Numbered from the stretch's first letter, positions 1 through 5,632 are shown. The stretch is 6,314 bases of DNA from Candidatus Heimdallarchaeota archaeon (GCA_023139025.1 JAGLOH010000134.1:1-6314), one strand, 5' to 3'. Translations and numbers: made by a program. Notes: generated by a model from the sequence alone, not told the origin.

Positions 1-244
1 ATTCTACTTCATAGGAACTCTACTAGGTGGATATCTAGTCCAGATTCTACAAAATTGGTACTCTCAAGAGGTTTCTCTTACTATAGCTCTTGCCTTTGTT
101 ACTGTTATGCGATTCATATTAGGTTTCATGTTCCTTTCATTGAAGGAAGTGAAGAAATTTTCTTCATCCTACGGAGAATTACCACATTATGCTTTATCGA
201 GTTTTGCAAATTTTGTGAAAAAACCATTTCGAGGAAAGAAGTAA
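1..244 (+). CDS. C-terminal fragment of a multi-pass membrane transporter, probably MFS
   Basis: The reading frame that starts at base 2 is open from the window edge to a TAA at 242-244 and gives 80 residues. Residues about 1-16 (FYFIGTLLGGYLVQIL) form one hydrophobic helix with a GG pair. After a short polar loop, residues about 24-46 form a second helix, which ends in the basic segment LKEVKK. A roughly 30-residue cytosolic tail ending in RGKK follows. Two closing helices, the last ending in a Leu-x-Glu-Val-Lys-like segment, are typical of helices 11-12 of major facilitator superfamily permeases; I infer the family from this only, and the substrate cannot be told. A different frame is open at 55-300, but it is rich in Cys, Phe and Ser and has no family features, so this frame is preferred. 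lat follows in the same direction after about 90 bases, with its own promoter-like box, so co-transcription is uncertain. Confidence 0.62.
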   Translation, partial: FYFIGTLLGGYLVQILQNWYSQEVSLTIALAFVTVMRFILGFMFLSLKEVKKFSSSYGELPHYALSSFANFVKKPFRGKK

Positions 245-289
245 TTATTTTCAAATTTCAGATAGAGGTTGCGTGTTCCTTCAGTTCAA

Positions 290-299
290 TTTATAAATA
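290..299 (+). promoter_or_regulatory. TATA-box-like promoter element of lat
   Basis: TTTATAAATA is a near-ideal archaeal TATA box. Using the 28-29 base box-to-start distance seen at the two leaderless genes of this window, transcription would begin at about base 322. That is just at the GGTGG motif, so the leader would be only about 8-14 nucleotides long. Confidence 0.5.
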
Positions 300-320
300 A
301 ACGAACTTCTTTGCTCATAA

Positions 321-326
321 AGGTGG
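321..326 (+). promoter_or_regulatory. Shine-Dalgarno-like AGGTGG before lat
   Basis: AGGTGG resembles the GGTGA motif found before ftcD and fchA. It lies 3 bases before a TTG at 330 and 9 bases before an ATG at 336. Neither spacing matches the 4-5 bases seen in the other two genes, so the motif does not settle the start. ATG 336 is preferred because it is a standard codon. Confidence 0.45.
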
Positions 327-335
327 ATATTGAAA

Positions 336-1640
336 ATGGATGCTATAGAAAAAATAGGAAAACACATGCTTGTTGATGGTTATCCTTTAGTACTTGATTT
401 GAAGAAAAGTCATGGATGCAGATTAGTTGATAAAAAGAATGATAAAACCTTTCTTGATTTCTTTTCATTCTTTGCCTCATCACCCGTTGGAATGAATCAT
501 CCAGCAATGATGGAAAAGGAATTTCTAAACCAATTAGCAGAAGTTGCAGTTAATAAACCCAGTTGTTCAGATATCTATACTGATGAAATGGGTGATTTTG
601 TTGAAACTTTTAGCAGAGTAGGAATTCCAAACGATATGCCAAATCTTTTCCTAATCTCAGGTGGCGCTTTGGCTGTAGAGAATGGACTTAAGACTGCTTT
701 TGATTGGAAAGTGAGAAAGAACCTTTCTAAAGGTTTTGAAGATGAAGTAGGAAGTCAAGTAATCCATTTTGAGCAATCTTTCCACGGGAGAACAGGATAT
801 ACTTTAAGCTTAACAAATACTTTTGATCCCAAGAAAACAAAATACTTCCCCAAATTCCCATGGCCTAGGGTATCTAATCCTAAAGTAACTTTTCCAATTG
901 AAGATAATTTTGAACAAATTGTTATAGCTGAAGAGAAGAGCTGTCAGGAAATACATGATGCTATCGAAAAATATGGTGATGATATTGCTTGTATTTTAAT
1001 TGAGCCCATACAAGCTGAAGGTGGAGATAATCATTTCCGTCCACAATTCTTCCAAAAGCTTAGACAAATGGCAGATAACCATGATATTTTGTTAATCTAT
1101 GATGAAATCCAAACAGGCGTTGGAATGACAGGTAAATTCTGGGCTTATGAACACTTTGGAGATGCTAAACCAGATATCCTCTGTTTTGGTAAAAAAATGC
1201 AAGTGTGTGGAATATTAGCATCTGATAAAGTTAAAGAAGTTGAAAATAATGTCTTTGAGGAAAGCAGTAGAATTAACTCTACATGGGGTGGAAACCTAAC
1301 TGATATCTTCAGAGTAACCAAATATCTCGAAATCATCGAGAAGGAGAATCTTGTTGATAATGCTGCTAAAATGGGCGAGTATATGTTAAAGAAAGTAAAA
1401 GAATTACAAGCTGACTTTCCAGAGAAAATCTCCAATTCTAGAGGAAGAGGATTGTTCACTGCATTTGATCTAGAATCAGCTGAAATGCGTGATCAGATCA
1501 GAAAAGATTCTTATGCTAAAGAACTTCTTATACTTGGTTGTGGAGAAAAAACTATCCGTTTCAGACCTTATCTCAATGTAACTCCAGAAGAAATTGATGA
1601 GTGTATGAGCATTCTGAGAGATGTCATAAAGAACCTTTAA
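336..1640 (+). CDS. lat: L-lysine 6-aminotransferase (lysine epsilon-aminotransferase)
   Basis: This cytosolic PLP enzyme (class III aminotransferase) transfers the epsilon-amino group of L-lysine to 2-oxoglutarate, giving glutamate and 2-aminoadipate semialdehyde, which cyclises to piperideine-6-carboxylate. Numbered from a TTG at 330 (436 residues; 434 from ATG 336), the protein resembles the actinobacterial Lat enzymes I remember along its whole length. It has HMLVDG near 12-17, NKPSCSDIY at 75-83, SGGALAVEN at 110-118, FHGRTGYTLSLTNT at 151-164, EPIQAEGGD at 225-233, YDEIQTG at 257-263 with cofactor-binding Asp258, FGKKMQVCG at 286-294 with the probable Schiff-base Lys289, NSTWGGN at 316-322 and RFRP at 410-413. 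Arg154, Glu230 and the RFR arginines match residues known in the Mycobacterium enzyme for substrate binding and the Glu 'switch' that allows both lysine and glutamate to be used. These motifs separate it from ornithine and GABA aminotransferases. No break or missing catalytic residue is visible. The role is probably lysine catabolism. Confidence 0.9.
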   Translation: MDAIEKIGKHMLVDGYPLVLDLKKSHGCRLVDKKNDKTFLDFFSFFASSPVGMNHPAMMEKEFLNQLAEVAVNKPSCSDIYTDEMGDFVETFSRVGIPNDMPNLFLISGGALAVENGLKTAFDWKVRKNLSKGFEDEVGSQVIHFEQSFHGRTGYTLSLTNTFDPKKTKYFPKFPWPRVSNPKVTFPIEDNFEQIVIAEEKSCQEIHDAIEKYGDDIACILIEPIQAEGGDNHFRPQFFQKLRQMADNHDILLIYDEIQTGVGMTGKFWAYEHFGDAKPDILCFGKKMQVCGILASDKVKEVENNVFEESSRINSTWGGNLTDIFRVTKYLEIIEKENLVDNAAKMGEYMLKKVKELQADFPEKISNSRGRGLFTAFDLESAEMRDQIRKDSYAKELLILGCGEKTIRFRPYLNVTPEEIDECMSILRDVIKNL

Positions 1641-1686
1641 TTTTCTCTTCCTTTTCTTTTTATTTCTGCAGTTTTTTGGTTCTTTT
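1641..1686 (+). terminator. Pyrimidine/T-rich terminator after lat
   Basis: The stop codon is followed at once by repeated T-tracts (TTTT, CTTTTC, TTTTTA, TTTTTT, CTTTT) and no clear hairpin. This is the usual form of an archaeal intrinsic terminator. With a promoter box near 1705, it suggests that lat and ftcD are separate transcription units. Confidence 0.55.
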
Positions 1687-1702
1687 GAGCACTAATACTA
1701 AA

Positions 1703-1712
1703 ACTTATATGT
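1703..1712 (+). promoter_or_regulatory. TATA-box-like promoter element of ftcD
   Basis: ACTTATATGT follows the A-rich stretch ACTAAAAC, which could serve as BRE. A 28-29 base distance puts the transcription start at about 1735-1737, right at the GGTGA motif, so a leader of about 8-10 nucleotides is predicted. Confidence 0.45.
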
Positions 1713-1734
1713 TCAAATCCAAAAAATAGGGCAA

Positions 1735-1739
1735 GGTGA
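1735..1739 (+). promoter_or_regulatory. GGTGA ribosome-binding site of ftcD
   Basis: GGTGA is complementary to the usual archaeal 16S rRNA 3' end. It lies 4 bases before ATG 1744 and so supports that start. Confidence 0.6.
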
Positions 1740-1743
1740 AAAT

Positions 1744-2655
1744 ATGCCTCTGGTTGAATGTGTACCAAATTTCAGCGAAGGAAAAAATCAAGAGATTATT
1801 GACCAAATCGTTGATGCCATCCAAAAAGGTGGAAAAATCATTTTGTTAGATAGCAGGATGGATCCTGATCACAATAGAGCAGTTATTTCATTTATTGGTG
1901 AACCTGAAGAATGTGCTAATGCTGCATTTGCAGGATGCAAGAAGGCTACTGAGTTAATAGATATGAAGGAACATAAAGGAGAACATAACAGATTTGGTTC
2001 TACAGATGTTATCCCCTTCATTCCAGTCACTGATATTACTCTAGAAGAATGTGCAGAACTAGCTCAAAATCTAGGAAAAAGAATTGCTAAAGAACTGAAA
2101 ATACCTGTTTTCTTATATGGAGCAGCTGCAAAAAATCCTGCTAGAGAAATACTTCAGAATTATAGAACAAAAACATTCCAATATGAACAGCTTAAAAAAG
2201 AAATCGCTACAAATGACGACTACAAACCTGACTTTGGAGCTCGAAAGACTCATTCTAAAGCTGGTGCAACAAATATTGGGGCGAGAAACTTCTTAGTAGC
2301 ATACAACATCTATCTAGATTCTGATAACATGGAAGTTGCTAAGAAAATAGCTAGAAATATTCGTCATTCTGGTGGAGGATTAAGGTATATTCAAGCTGGA
2401 GCAATGAATATTGAAGAACGTGGAGTTGTTCAAGTCAGTATGAATATAACCAATTTCAAAGGAACTCCTTTACATAGGGTATTAGAAATGGTTAAGACAG
2501 AAGCAAAAAGATTTGGTGTTAATGTCACTGAATCAGAAGTTTACGGAATGATTCCTCTTGATGCGCTCTTAGATGCAGCAGAATTCTACTTACAATTGAA
2601 TAGTTTTGATAGAGACCAAATAATAGAAAAAAGAGTTTTTTCAAAAGGTGAATAA
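1744..2655 (+). CDS. ftcD: Glutamate formimidoyltransferase
   Basis: This cytosolic enzyme transfers the formimino group of N-formimino-L-glutamate, an intermediate of histidine breakdown, to tetrahydrofolate, giving glutamate and 5-formimino-THF. The 303 residues match the transferase half of mammalian FTCD from end to end. The N-terminus VECVPNFSEGKNQEIID is almost the same as in the animal enzyme. LIDMKEHKGEHNRFG at 71-85 carries His81, which corresponds to the catalytic His82 of the mammalian protein. PFIPV at 91-95, PVFLYGAAA near 121-129, PDFGA near 162-166, GATNIGARNFLVAYNI near 173-188, a Q-V-S-x-N segment in the C-terminal half and the closing segment MIPLDALLDAAEFY are all kept. The length suits a stand-alone transferase without the cyclodeaminase domain, which is encoded by the next gene. 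The GGTGA site fixes the start. Transfer of the formimino group from formiminoglycine in purine breakdown is a less likely alternative. Confidence 0.93.
   Translation: MPLVECVPNFSEGKNQEIIDQIVDAIQKGGKIILLDSRMDPDHNRAVISFIGEPEECANAAFAGCKKATELIDMKEHKGEHNRFGSTDVIPFIPVTDITLEECAELAQNLGKRIAKELKIPVFLYGAAAKNPAREILQNYRTKTFQYEQLKKEIATNDDYKPDFGARKTHSKAGATNIGARNFLVAYNIYLDSDNMEVAKKIARNIRHSGGGLRYIQAGAMNIEERGVVQVSMNITNFKGTPLHRVLEMVKTEAKRFGVNVTESEVYGMIPLDALLDAAEFYLQLNSFDRDQIIEKRVFSKGE
2646..2651 (+). promoter_or_regulatory. AGGTGA ribosome-binding site of fchA inside the ftcD 3' end
   Basis: AGGTGA lies in the last codons of ftcD, 5 bases before ATG 2657. A GTG at 2648 could extend the fchA frame by three codons but falls inside this motif, so ATG 2657 is the better start. 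The position suggests that ribosomes ending ftcD re-initiate on fchA. Confidence 0.6.
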
Positions 2656-2656
2656 T

Positions 2657-3295
2657 ATGGGTGAAATGCTAATAGACAAAGTAGTAACAAAATTTTTAGA
2701 CGAACTAGCTAGTGATGCTCCTGCACCTGGTGGTGGCGCAGCAGCTTGTATTGCTGGAGCTATGGGTGCAGCACTTGGTAGTATGGTTGCTAGACTTACA
2801 ATAGGTAAGGATGACTACAAAGATGTTGAAGAATTCTTCAAAGAAAAATTGAATAGAACTGAAGAGCTTCGCATTAAGCTTACTGAGTTAACAGATAAGG
2901 ATGCCAATGCTTTTAGTGGTGTAATTAAAGCATTCGGAATGCCTAAAGATACAGAAGAAGAGAAAGCTTCTCGTTCAGCAACAATCTTAGCAGAGTACAA
3001 AGTAGCTGCAGAGGTACCTTTAGACACATGTATAGCCTGTAAAGAAGTTATAGATCTTCATATTGAAATGGGAACTAAAGGGAATAAGCAAGCCCTTTCT
3101 GATATTGCAGTAGGAGCTCTCTGTGCTCTAAATGGTCTCAAGTCTGCTATGCACAATGTGGAAATCAATCTCGGTTGGATAAAAAACAAAGATGCTGAAT
3201 ACGCAGAAAAAATGTATGCACAGCTTGAAGAACTAGTTGAAGGCGTTGAAGAAAAAGTCAACAAATTAGATGAAGAAATAAGAGCAACTTTCTAA
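2657..3295 (+). CDS. fchA: Formimidoyltetrahydrofolate cyclodeaminase
   Basis: This enzyme converts 5-formimino-THF to 5,10-methenyl-THF and ammonia, completing the reaction begun by FtcD and feeding the one-carbon pool. From ATG 2657 it has 212 residues, the size of the small all-helical FTCD_C family and of the C-terminal half of mammalian FTCD. Seen in order are a start helix with FLDELASDAPAPGGGAAA (the glycine-rich folate-site signature), GAALGSMVARLTIGK, then LTDKDANAF followed by MPKDTEEEK, which corresponds to LPKNTPEEK in the human protein. A central AEVPLDTCIAC helix, GNKQALSDIAVGA and a helical C-terminus rich in Glu and Lys follow. Only one base separates it from the ftcD stop, so the two halves of what is a single bifunctional protein in animals are here a co-transcribed, probably translationally coupled pair. 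In animals the product of the first site is channelled to the second; whether these two proteins associate is not shown. Confidence 0.92.
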   Translation: MGEMLIDKVVTKFLDELASDAPAPGGGAAACIAGAMGAALGSMVARLTIGKDDYKDVEEFFKEKLNRTEELRIKLTELTDKDANAFSGVIKAFGMPKDTEEEKASRSATILAEYKVAAEVPLDTCIACKEVIDLHIEMGTKGNKQALSDIAVGALCALNGLKSAMHNVEINLGWIKNKDAEYAEKMYAQLEELVEGVEEKVNKLDEEIRATF

Positions 3296-3315
3296 ATTCT
3301 TTTCCTTCTTTCTTT
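3296..3315 (+). terminator. T-rich terminator after fchA
   Basis: ATTCTTTTCCTTCTTTCTTT directly follows the fchA stop and resembles the T-rich tract after lat. It fills the gap between convergent fchA and the GNAT gene. It can act only on the + strand, because its complement is purine-rich. Confidence 0.5.
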
Positions 3316-3827
3316 CAATATTCGAAAGGAATATCGTGTATTTCAATACCTGTTTTCCATTTTTTACTTTCCTTTTCTTTTAAATTCATAAATAGTTCAA
3401 TATGTCCAATAATATTGAATCCCATTTCATAGAATATCTTCAAAGCATTTTTATTTCTCGCTACAGGTCTTATGGACAGATATTTTATCTCCTTCTCGCT
3501 TGCATGGTTGATTATGAATTGAAGTAATTTCTTCCCTATTCCCTTTTTTCTATGAGATGATTTTATTATGATAGGTTCCACTTCTGCAGCTTTACCTCTG
3601 ACAATTAAACCAATTAAACCAATTATTTTCTCATCTTCTTCTGCAACCCAGAAGCTCTCTCCCCCATATTGTTCTAAGTGGTCATTGAATCCTTGAGCTA
3701 GATTCTCTCCTCCAATAGAAGGATCATCATAAATTTCTTGATGATATTCAGTTAGTTCAATCCACAATTTCTGACAAAGAGCATAATCAGATTCCATGTA
3801 ATTTCGAATCTCTAAATCTTCTAACAT
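3315..3827 (-). CDS. GNAT-family N-acetyltransferase
   Basis: This is a 170-residue single-domain GCN5-related acetyltransferase, a soluble enzyme that uses acetyl-CoA; the acceptor is unknown. The fold begins with the beta1/alpha1 segment IRNYMESDYALCQKLW (7-22), followed by ELTEYHQEIYDDPSIGG (24-40). FWVAEEDEKIIGLIGLI (59-75) forms beta2-3. Motif A is EVEPIIIKSSHRKKGIGKKL (82-101), with the acetyl-CoA pyrophosphate loop RKKGIG at 93-98. YLSIRPVARNKNALKIFYEMGF (116-137) is motif B, and GHIELFMNL (141-149) closes the fold. The combination of YDDPSIGG, EVEPI and IRPVARN belongs to a GNAT subgroup I recall from archaea and some bacteria without an assigned substrate. It is not a clear RimI. A GTGA at 3831-3834 lies before the ATG. 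The gene converges on fchA and is probably transcribed alone. Confidence 0.85.
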   Translation of the reverse strand: MLEDLEIRNYMESDYALCQKLWIELTEYHQEIYDDPSIGGENLAQGFNDHLEQYGGESFWVAEEDEKIIGLIGLIVRGKAAEVEPIIIKSSHRKKGIGKKLLQFIINHASEKEIKYLSIRPVARNKNALKIFYEMGFNIIGHIELFMNLKEKESKKWKTGIEIHDIPFEY

Positions 3828-3856
3828 TTCTTTTCACAAGAGAATTCTTTGAGAAA

Positions 3857-3865
3857 TAATTAAAC
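3857..3865 (-). promoter_or_regulatory. Possible TATA box of the GNAT gene
   Basis: On the - strand the sequence reads GTTTAATTA, continuing TTTC, about 33 bases before the ATG at 3827. This predicts a very short leader of about 5 nucleotides. AT-rich sequence is common here, so support is modest. Confidence 0.35.
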
Positions 3866-3985
3866 TTATGTTAAGAAGTAAAAATGAGTTTCTGGTCTAA
3901 CTGAGTAGGAACGGTGTTTACCAAATTTCTGGAATACTGATGCCTTTGATCCATATCCCCTATCTGAACCATGCTTAACTAAATC

Positions 3986-3993
3986 TTATATAT
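3986..3993 (+). promoter_or_regulatory. TATA box of the leaderless gene at 4018
   Basis: TTATATAT is preceded by AAATC, a possible BRE. Its centre is 28.5 bases before the A of ATG 4018, so transcription would start at or next to the start codon. No Shine-Dalgarno sequence is present (TTTCGAA precedes the ATG), which fits a leaderless mRNA. Confidence 0.6.
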
Positions 3994-4017
3994 CAAAAAG
4001 TCAAATATATTTTCGAA

Positions 4018-4578
4018 ATGACTGGTCAAATACCTGATTCTTTTCTTTATGAAGGTGAGGTTTATTCCCTTATTGGCATCGAAGAAGAAGAACCTTTTTC
4101 TCCTTTAGATTATGATATCATTCCTGAAATGGCTTCTACAGCTTGTTGGAGAGGATTTGTATTATATTACAAATTAGATAATAATTACCTGATTCTTCAG
4201 GATATGCAGCTTAATACAGAAGAAGCTAAGGAAATTCATGGAGTTAAGCCTAAAATAGCTAAAGATATGTTCAAATTTCACTACCAAGACTTGAACCTTC
4301 AACTCGATTATTCTGGTAAGTTATTGATTGCTCGTGACTTCATTGATGAGATGTATGTACATATGGGTTTTCAGAGACCTATTGCTTTTCGTAAAGTAGT
4401 TGAATTGGATTTAAATAATGGTGAGCTTCTTTCAGTGAATGATTTGTCAGACCAAATGGAAAATAGACGAAACAAGGCTCCTGCTGAAGGTGCTAGACCT
4501 AAAACTATGAAAGACAAAGATGTAAAAAATTGGATCAAAGACACTTTTTCTCGTAAACAGAACAAAAAAGAAAATTAG
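4018..4578 (+). CDS. Conserved protein of unknown function (MASTACWRGF motif)
   Basis: The product has 186 residues, is soluble and has no signal peptide or membrane helix. I cannot assign a function. The first 60 residues (QIPDSFLYEGEVYSLIGIEE, then PEMASTACWRGFVLYYKLD at about 36-54) and the block FIDEMYVHMGFQRPIAF (108-124) followed by VVELDLNNGEL look like a family of uncharacterised bacterial proteins that I remember only loosely. In that family too, a short FLYxGExYSLxG start and an ASTACWRG core occur. Alternating short beta strands (FVLYYKL, YLILQDMQL, KLLIARDF, KVVELDL) suggest a beta-rich fold. Residues about 145-186 are hydrophilic, Lys/Arg-rich and probably disordered. The start is well fixed by the TATA box at the leaderless distance. 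The Nudix gene follows 45 bases after the stop with its own TATA-like box, so a functional link is not implied. Confidence 0.7.
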   Translation: MTGQIPDSFLYEGEVYSLIGIEEEEPFSPLDYDIIPEMASTACWRGFVLYYKLDNNYLILQDMQLNTEEAKEIHGVKPKIAKDMFKFHYQDLNLQLDYSGKLLIARDFIDEMYVHMGFQRPIAFRKVVELDLNNGELLSVNDLSDQMENRRNKAPAEGARPKTMKDKDVKNWIKDTFSRKQNKKEN

Positions 4579-4598
4579 ATTTACATCTGTTTCGATGA

Positions 4599-4608
4599 TT
4601 TAAAATAT
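4599..4608 (+). promoter_or_regulatory. TATA box of the Nudix gene, leaderless spacing
   Basis: TTTAAAATAT is centred 28.5 bases before ATG 4632, the same distance as at ATG 4018. It therefore supports ATG 4632 over the in-frame TTG at 4623, which would lie upstream of the predicted transcript start. No ribosome-binding motif is seen. Confidence 0.55.
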
Positions 4609-4631
4609 GTACTACTAATTGATTGATTGTC

Positions 4632-5174
4632 ATGGGTATCCTTACTAATCTGGGAAAAAATTTGGAATCTATAGATCTATCAATAGAAGCTCCATTAAAT
4701 TTCAGATTAGCTGCAGTTCTGGTACCAATTTATGTAAAGGATCAGAAAATTCTTTTCACTAAAAGAACAGAAAACTTGTCTCATCATCAAGGGCAAATAT
4801 CTTTTCCTGGAGGAAGATTTGATGAATCAGATGGAAATTTAGTAGAGACTGCTCTCAGAGAAACTGAAGAAGAAGTTGGAATAAAGAGAGAGTCTATTCA
4901 TGTTTTAGGTAGTCTTAATCCACTATTATCAACAAGTATGCATTATGTTTATCCCTTAGTAGCCTTCATCAATGAAGATGTAGAATTAATAATTAATCCT
5001 GAAGAAGTGCAAGAAACTTTCTTTGCAGATATTAATCAATTATTACTTCCTGAAAATAATCTTTCTGGAATGTTCAATAATCAAGAATACATGTACTATA
5101 ATGTTGGAAAATATAAAATTTGGGGATTAACTCATCTTATACTTACTGATTTACTTACTAGATTGAAGAAATAG
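4632..5174 (+). CDS. Nudix hydrolase, CoA pyrophosphatase (NudL/NUDT7-like) type
   Basis: The gene encodes 180 residues from ATG 4632. Nudix enzymes hydrolyse nucleoside diphosphates linked to another group. The CoA-pyrophosphatase branch splits CoA or acyl-CoA into 3',5'-ADP and acyl-phosphopantetheine. That branch is marked by a motif just before the Nudix box, and here ILFTKRTENLSHHQGQISF followed by PGG (about 40-61) fits it well. The Nudix box follows at about 61-84, GRFDESD...ALRETEEEVGI, with the metal-binding REXXEE glutamates intact. Asp replaces the usual first Glu, as in other CoA pyrophosphatases I recall. The later segments HYVYPLVAFI and YKIWGLTHLILTDLL also match the branch. 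The protein is soluble. The substrate is inferred from motifs only, and other nucleotide substrates are possible. The gene ends two bases from the convergent gene on the - strand. Confidence 0.85.
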   Translation: MGILTNLGKNLESIDLSIEAPLNFRLAAVLVPIYVKDQKILFTKRTENLSHHQGQISFPGGRFDESDGNLVETALRETEEEVGIKRESIHVLGSLNPLLSTSMHYVYPLVAFINEDVELIINPEEVQETFFADINQLLLPENNLSGMFNNQEYMYYNVGKYKIWGLTHLILTDLLTRLKK

Positions 5175-5176
5175 TA

Positions 5177-5632
5177 TCATTTTTTATCTTGTTTTTCTAT
5201 TTCATCTATTATTTCATCAGCAATGGTTTTTGCTAGTTCATCAGCCAGTTCTTCATCAAGTATTTCTTCACCTTCAGTCTCTTCTTCCTCTGATTCAGGC
5301 ATAATTAATACAGGAATACGTTGATCTTTAAGATAATATTCAAAGGCTTCTGGCTGTGCCATAGCATCCATCATACTACCTACCAACTCATTATAGGCTT
5401 CTTCTAGACTTATTATTGCATCTTGCATCTCTTGCCAGGGATAATACTCACTCTTGTTTGTATAAAAATGATCAACCATTTCTTCAGGATCAAAAAACTG
5501 TTTTTCCACCTTGTATCTTAAATTAGAGAGATGGGCAATGTTTGAGCGGTATTTGTCTAGCATTTGACCGCATTTTTGCGTGTATTGCTTGAAAGAAATC
5601 TCGTCCATATGTTCTAGAATGAATCCTAACAT
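5177..5632 (-). CDS. Acidic helical protein of unknown function
   Basis: The product has 151 residues from ATG 5632 and I do not recognise it. Residues about 9-105 are predicted helical with many aromatic and charged residues (EISFKQYTQKCGQMLDKYRS, FFDPEEMVDHFYTNKSEYYP, DAIISLEEAYNELVGSMMDA), followed by a short hydrophobic strand RIPVLIM at 105-111. From 113 to about 147 the protein is strongly acidic (SEEEETEGEE, then DEELADELAKTIADEIIDEI), with a heptad-like pattern that could form an amphipathic helix or coiled coil. It ends in QDKK. There is no signal peptide or membrane segment. A second in-frame ATG at 5608 (residue 9) may be the true start, because a good TATA-like box overlaps ATG 5632; the protein would then have 143 residues. 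The acidic tail suggests binding to a basic partner, which is only a guess. It diverges from the gene at 5718. Confidence 0.65.
   Translation of the reverse strand: MLGFILEHMDEISFKQYTQKCGQMLDKYRSNIAHLSNLRYKVEKQFFDPEEMVDHFYTNKSEYYPWQEMQDAIISLEEAYNELVGSMMDAMAQPEAFEYYLKDQRIPVLIMPESEEEETEGEEILDEELADELAKTIADEIIDEIEKQDKK
5180..5203 (+). terminator. T-rich terminator of the Nudix gene inside the convergent gene
   Basis: TTTTTTATCTTGTTTTTCTATTTC begins 5 bases after the Nudix stop. The same bases encode the Lys-rich C-terminus of the convergent - strand gene, so one stretch probably serves both uses. Confidence 0.4.

Noticed and set aside
55..300. 81-codon ORF on the + strand
   Set aside because: It overlaps the frame from base 2, which encodes clear membrane helices. 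This ORF is Cys/Phe/Ser-rich without family features and runs over the TATA-like box of lat.
1145..1459. 104-codon ORF on the - strand
   Set aside because: It lies wholly inside lat, which has complete family motifs on the other strand; the translation is Ser/Leu-rich shadow sequence.
2815..3264. Two - strand ORFs of 70 and 68 codons
   Set aside because: They lie inside fchA, have Ser/Ala-rich translations and no plausible start signals.
3880..3970. Possible box C/D guide RNA in the 190-base gap between the GNAT gene and the gene at 4018
   Set aside because: CTGA (box D-like) occurs three times and ATGAGT could be a poor box C, but the C-box match is only about 4 of 7 and no flanking stem is visible. 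The rest of this gap shows only the two promoter boxes.
3940..3985. 12-codon ORF starting at the ATG near 3940
   Set aside because: Too short, no ribosome-binding motif, and it ends just before the TATA box of the next gene.
4371..4565. 64-codon ORF on the - strand
   Set aside because: It is antisense to the conserved gene at 4018 and has no promoter, ribosome-binding motif or family features.
4575..4590. AGAT-TTAC-ATCT hairpin after the gene at 4018
   Set aside because: The stem is only four weak pairs and no T-tract follows; such matches are frequent in AT-rich DNA.
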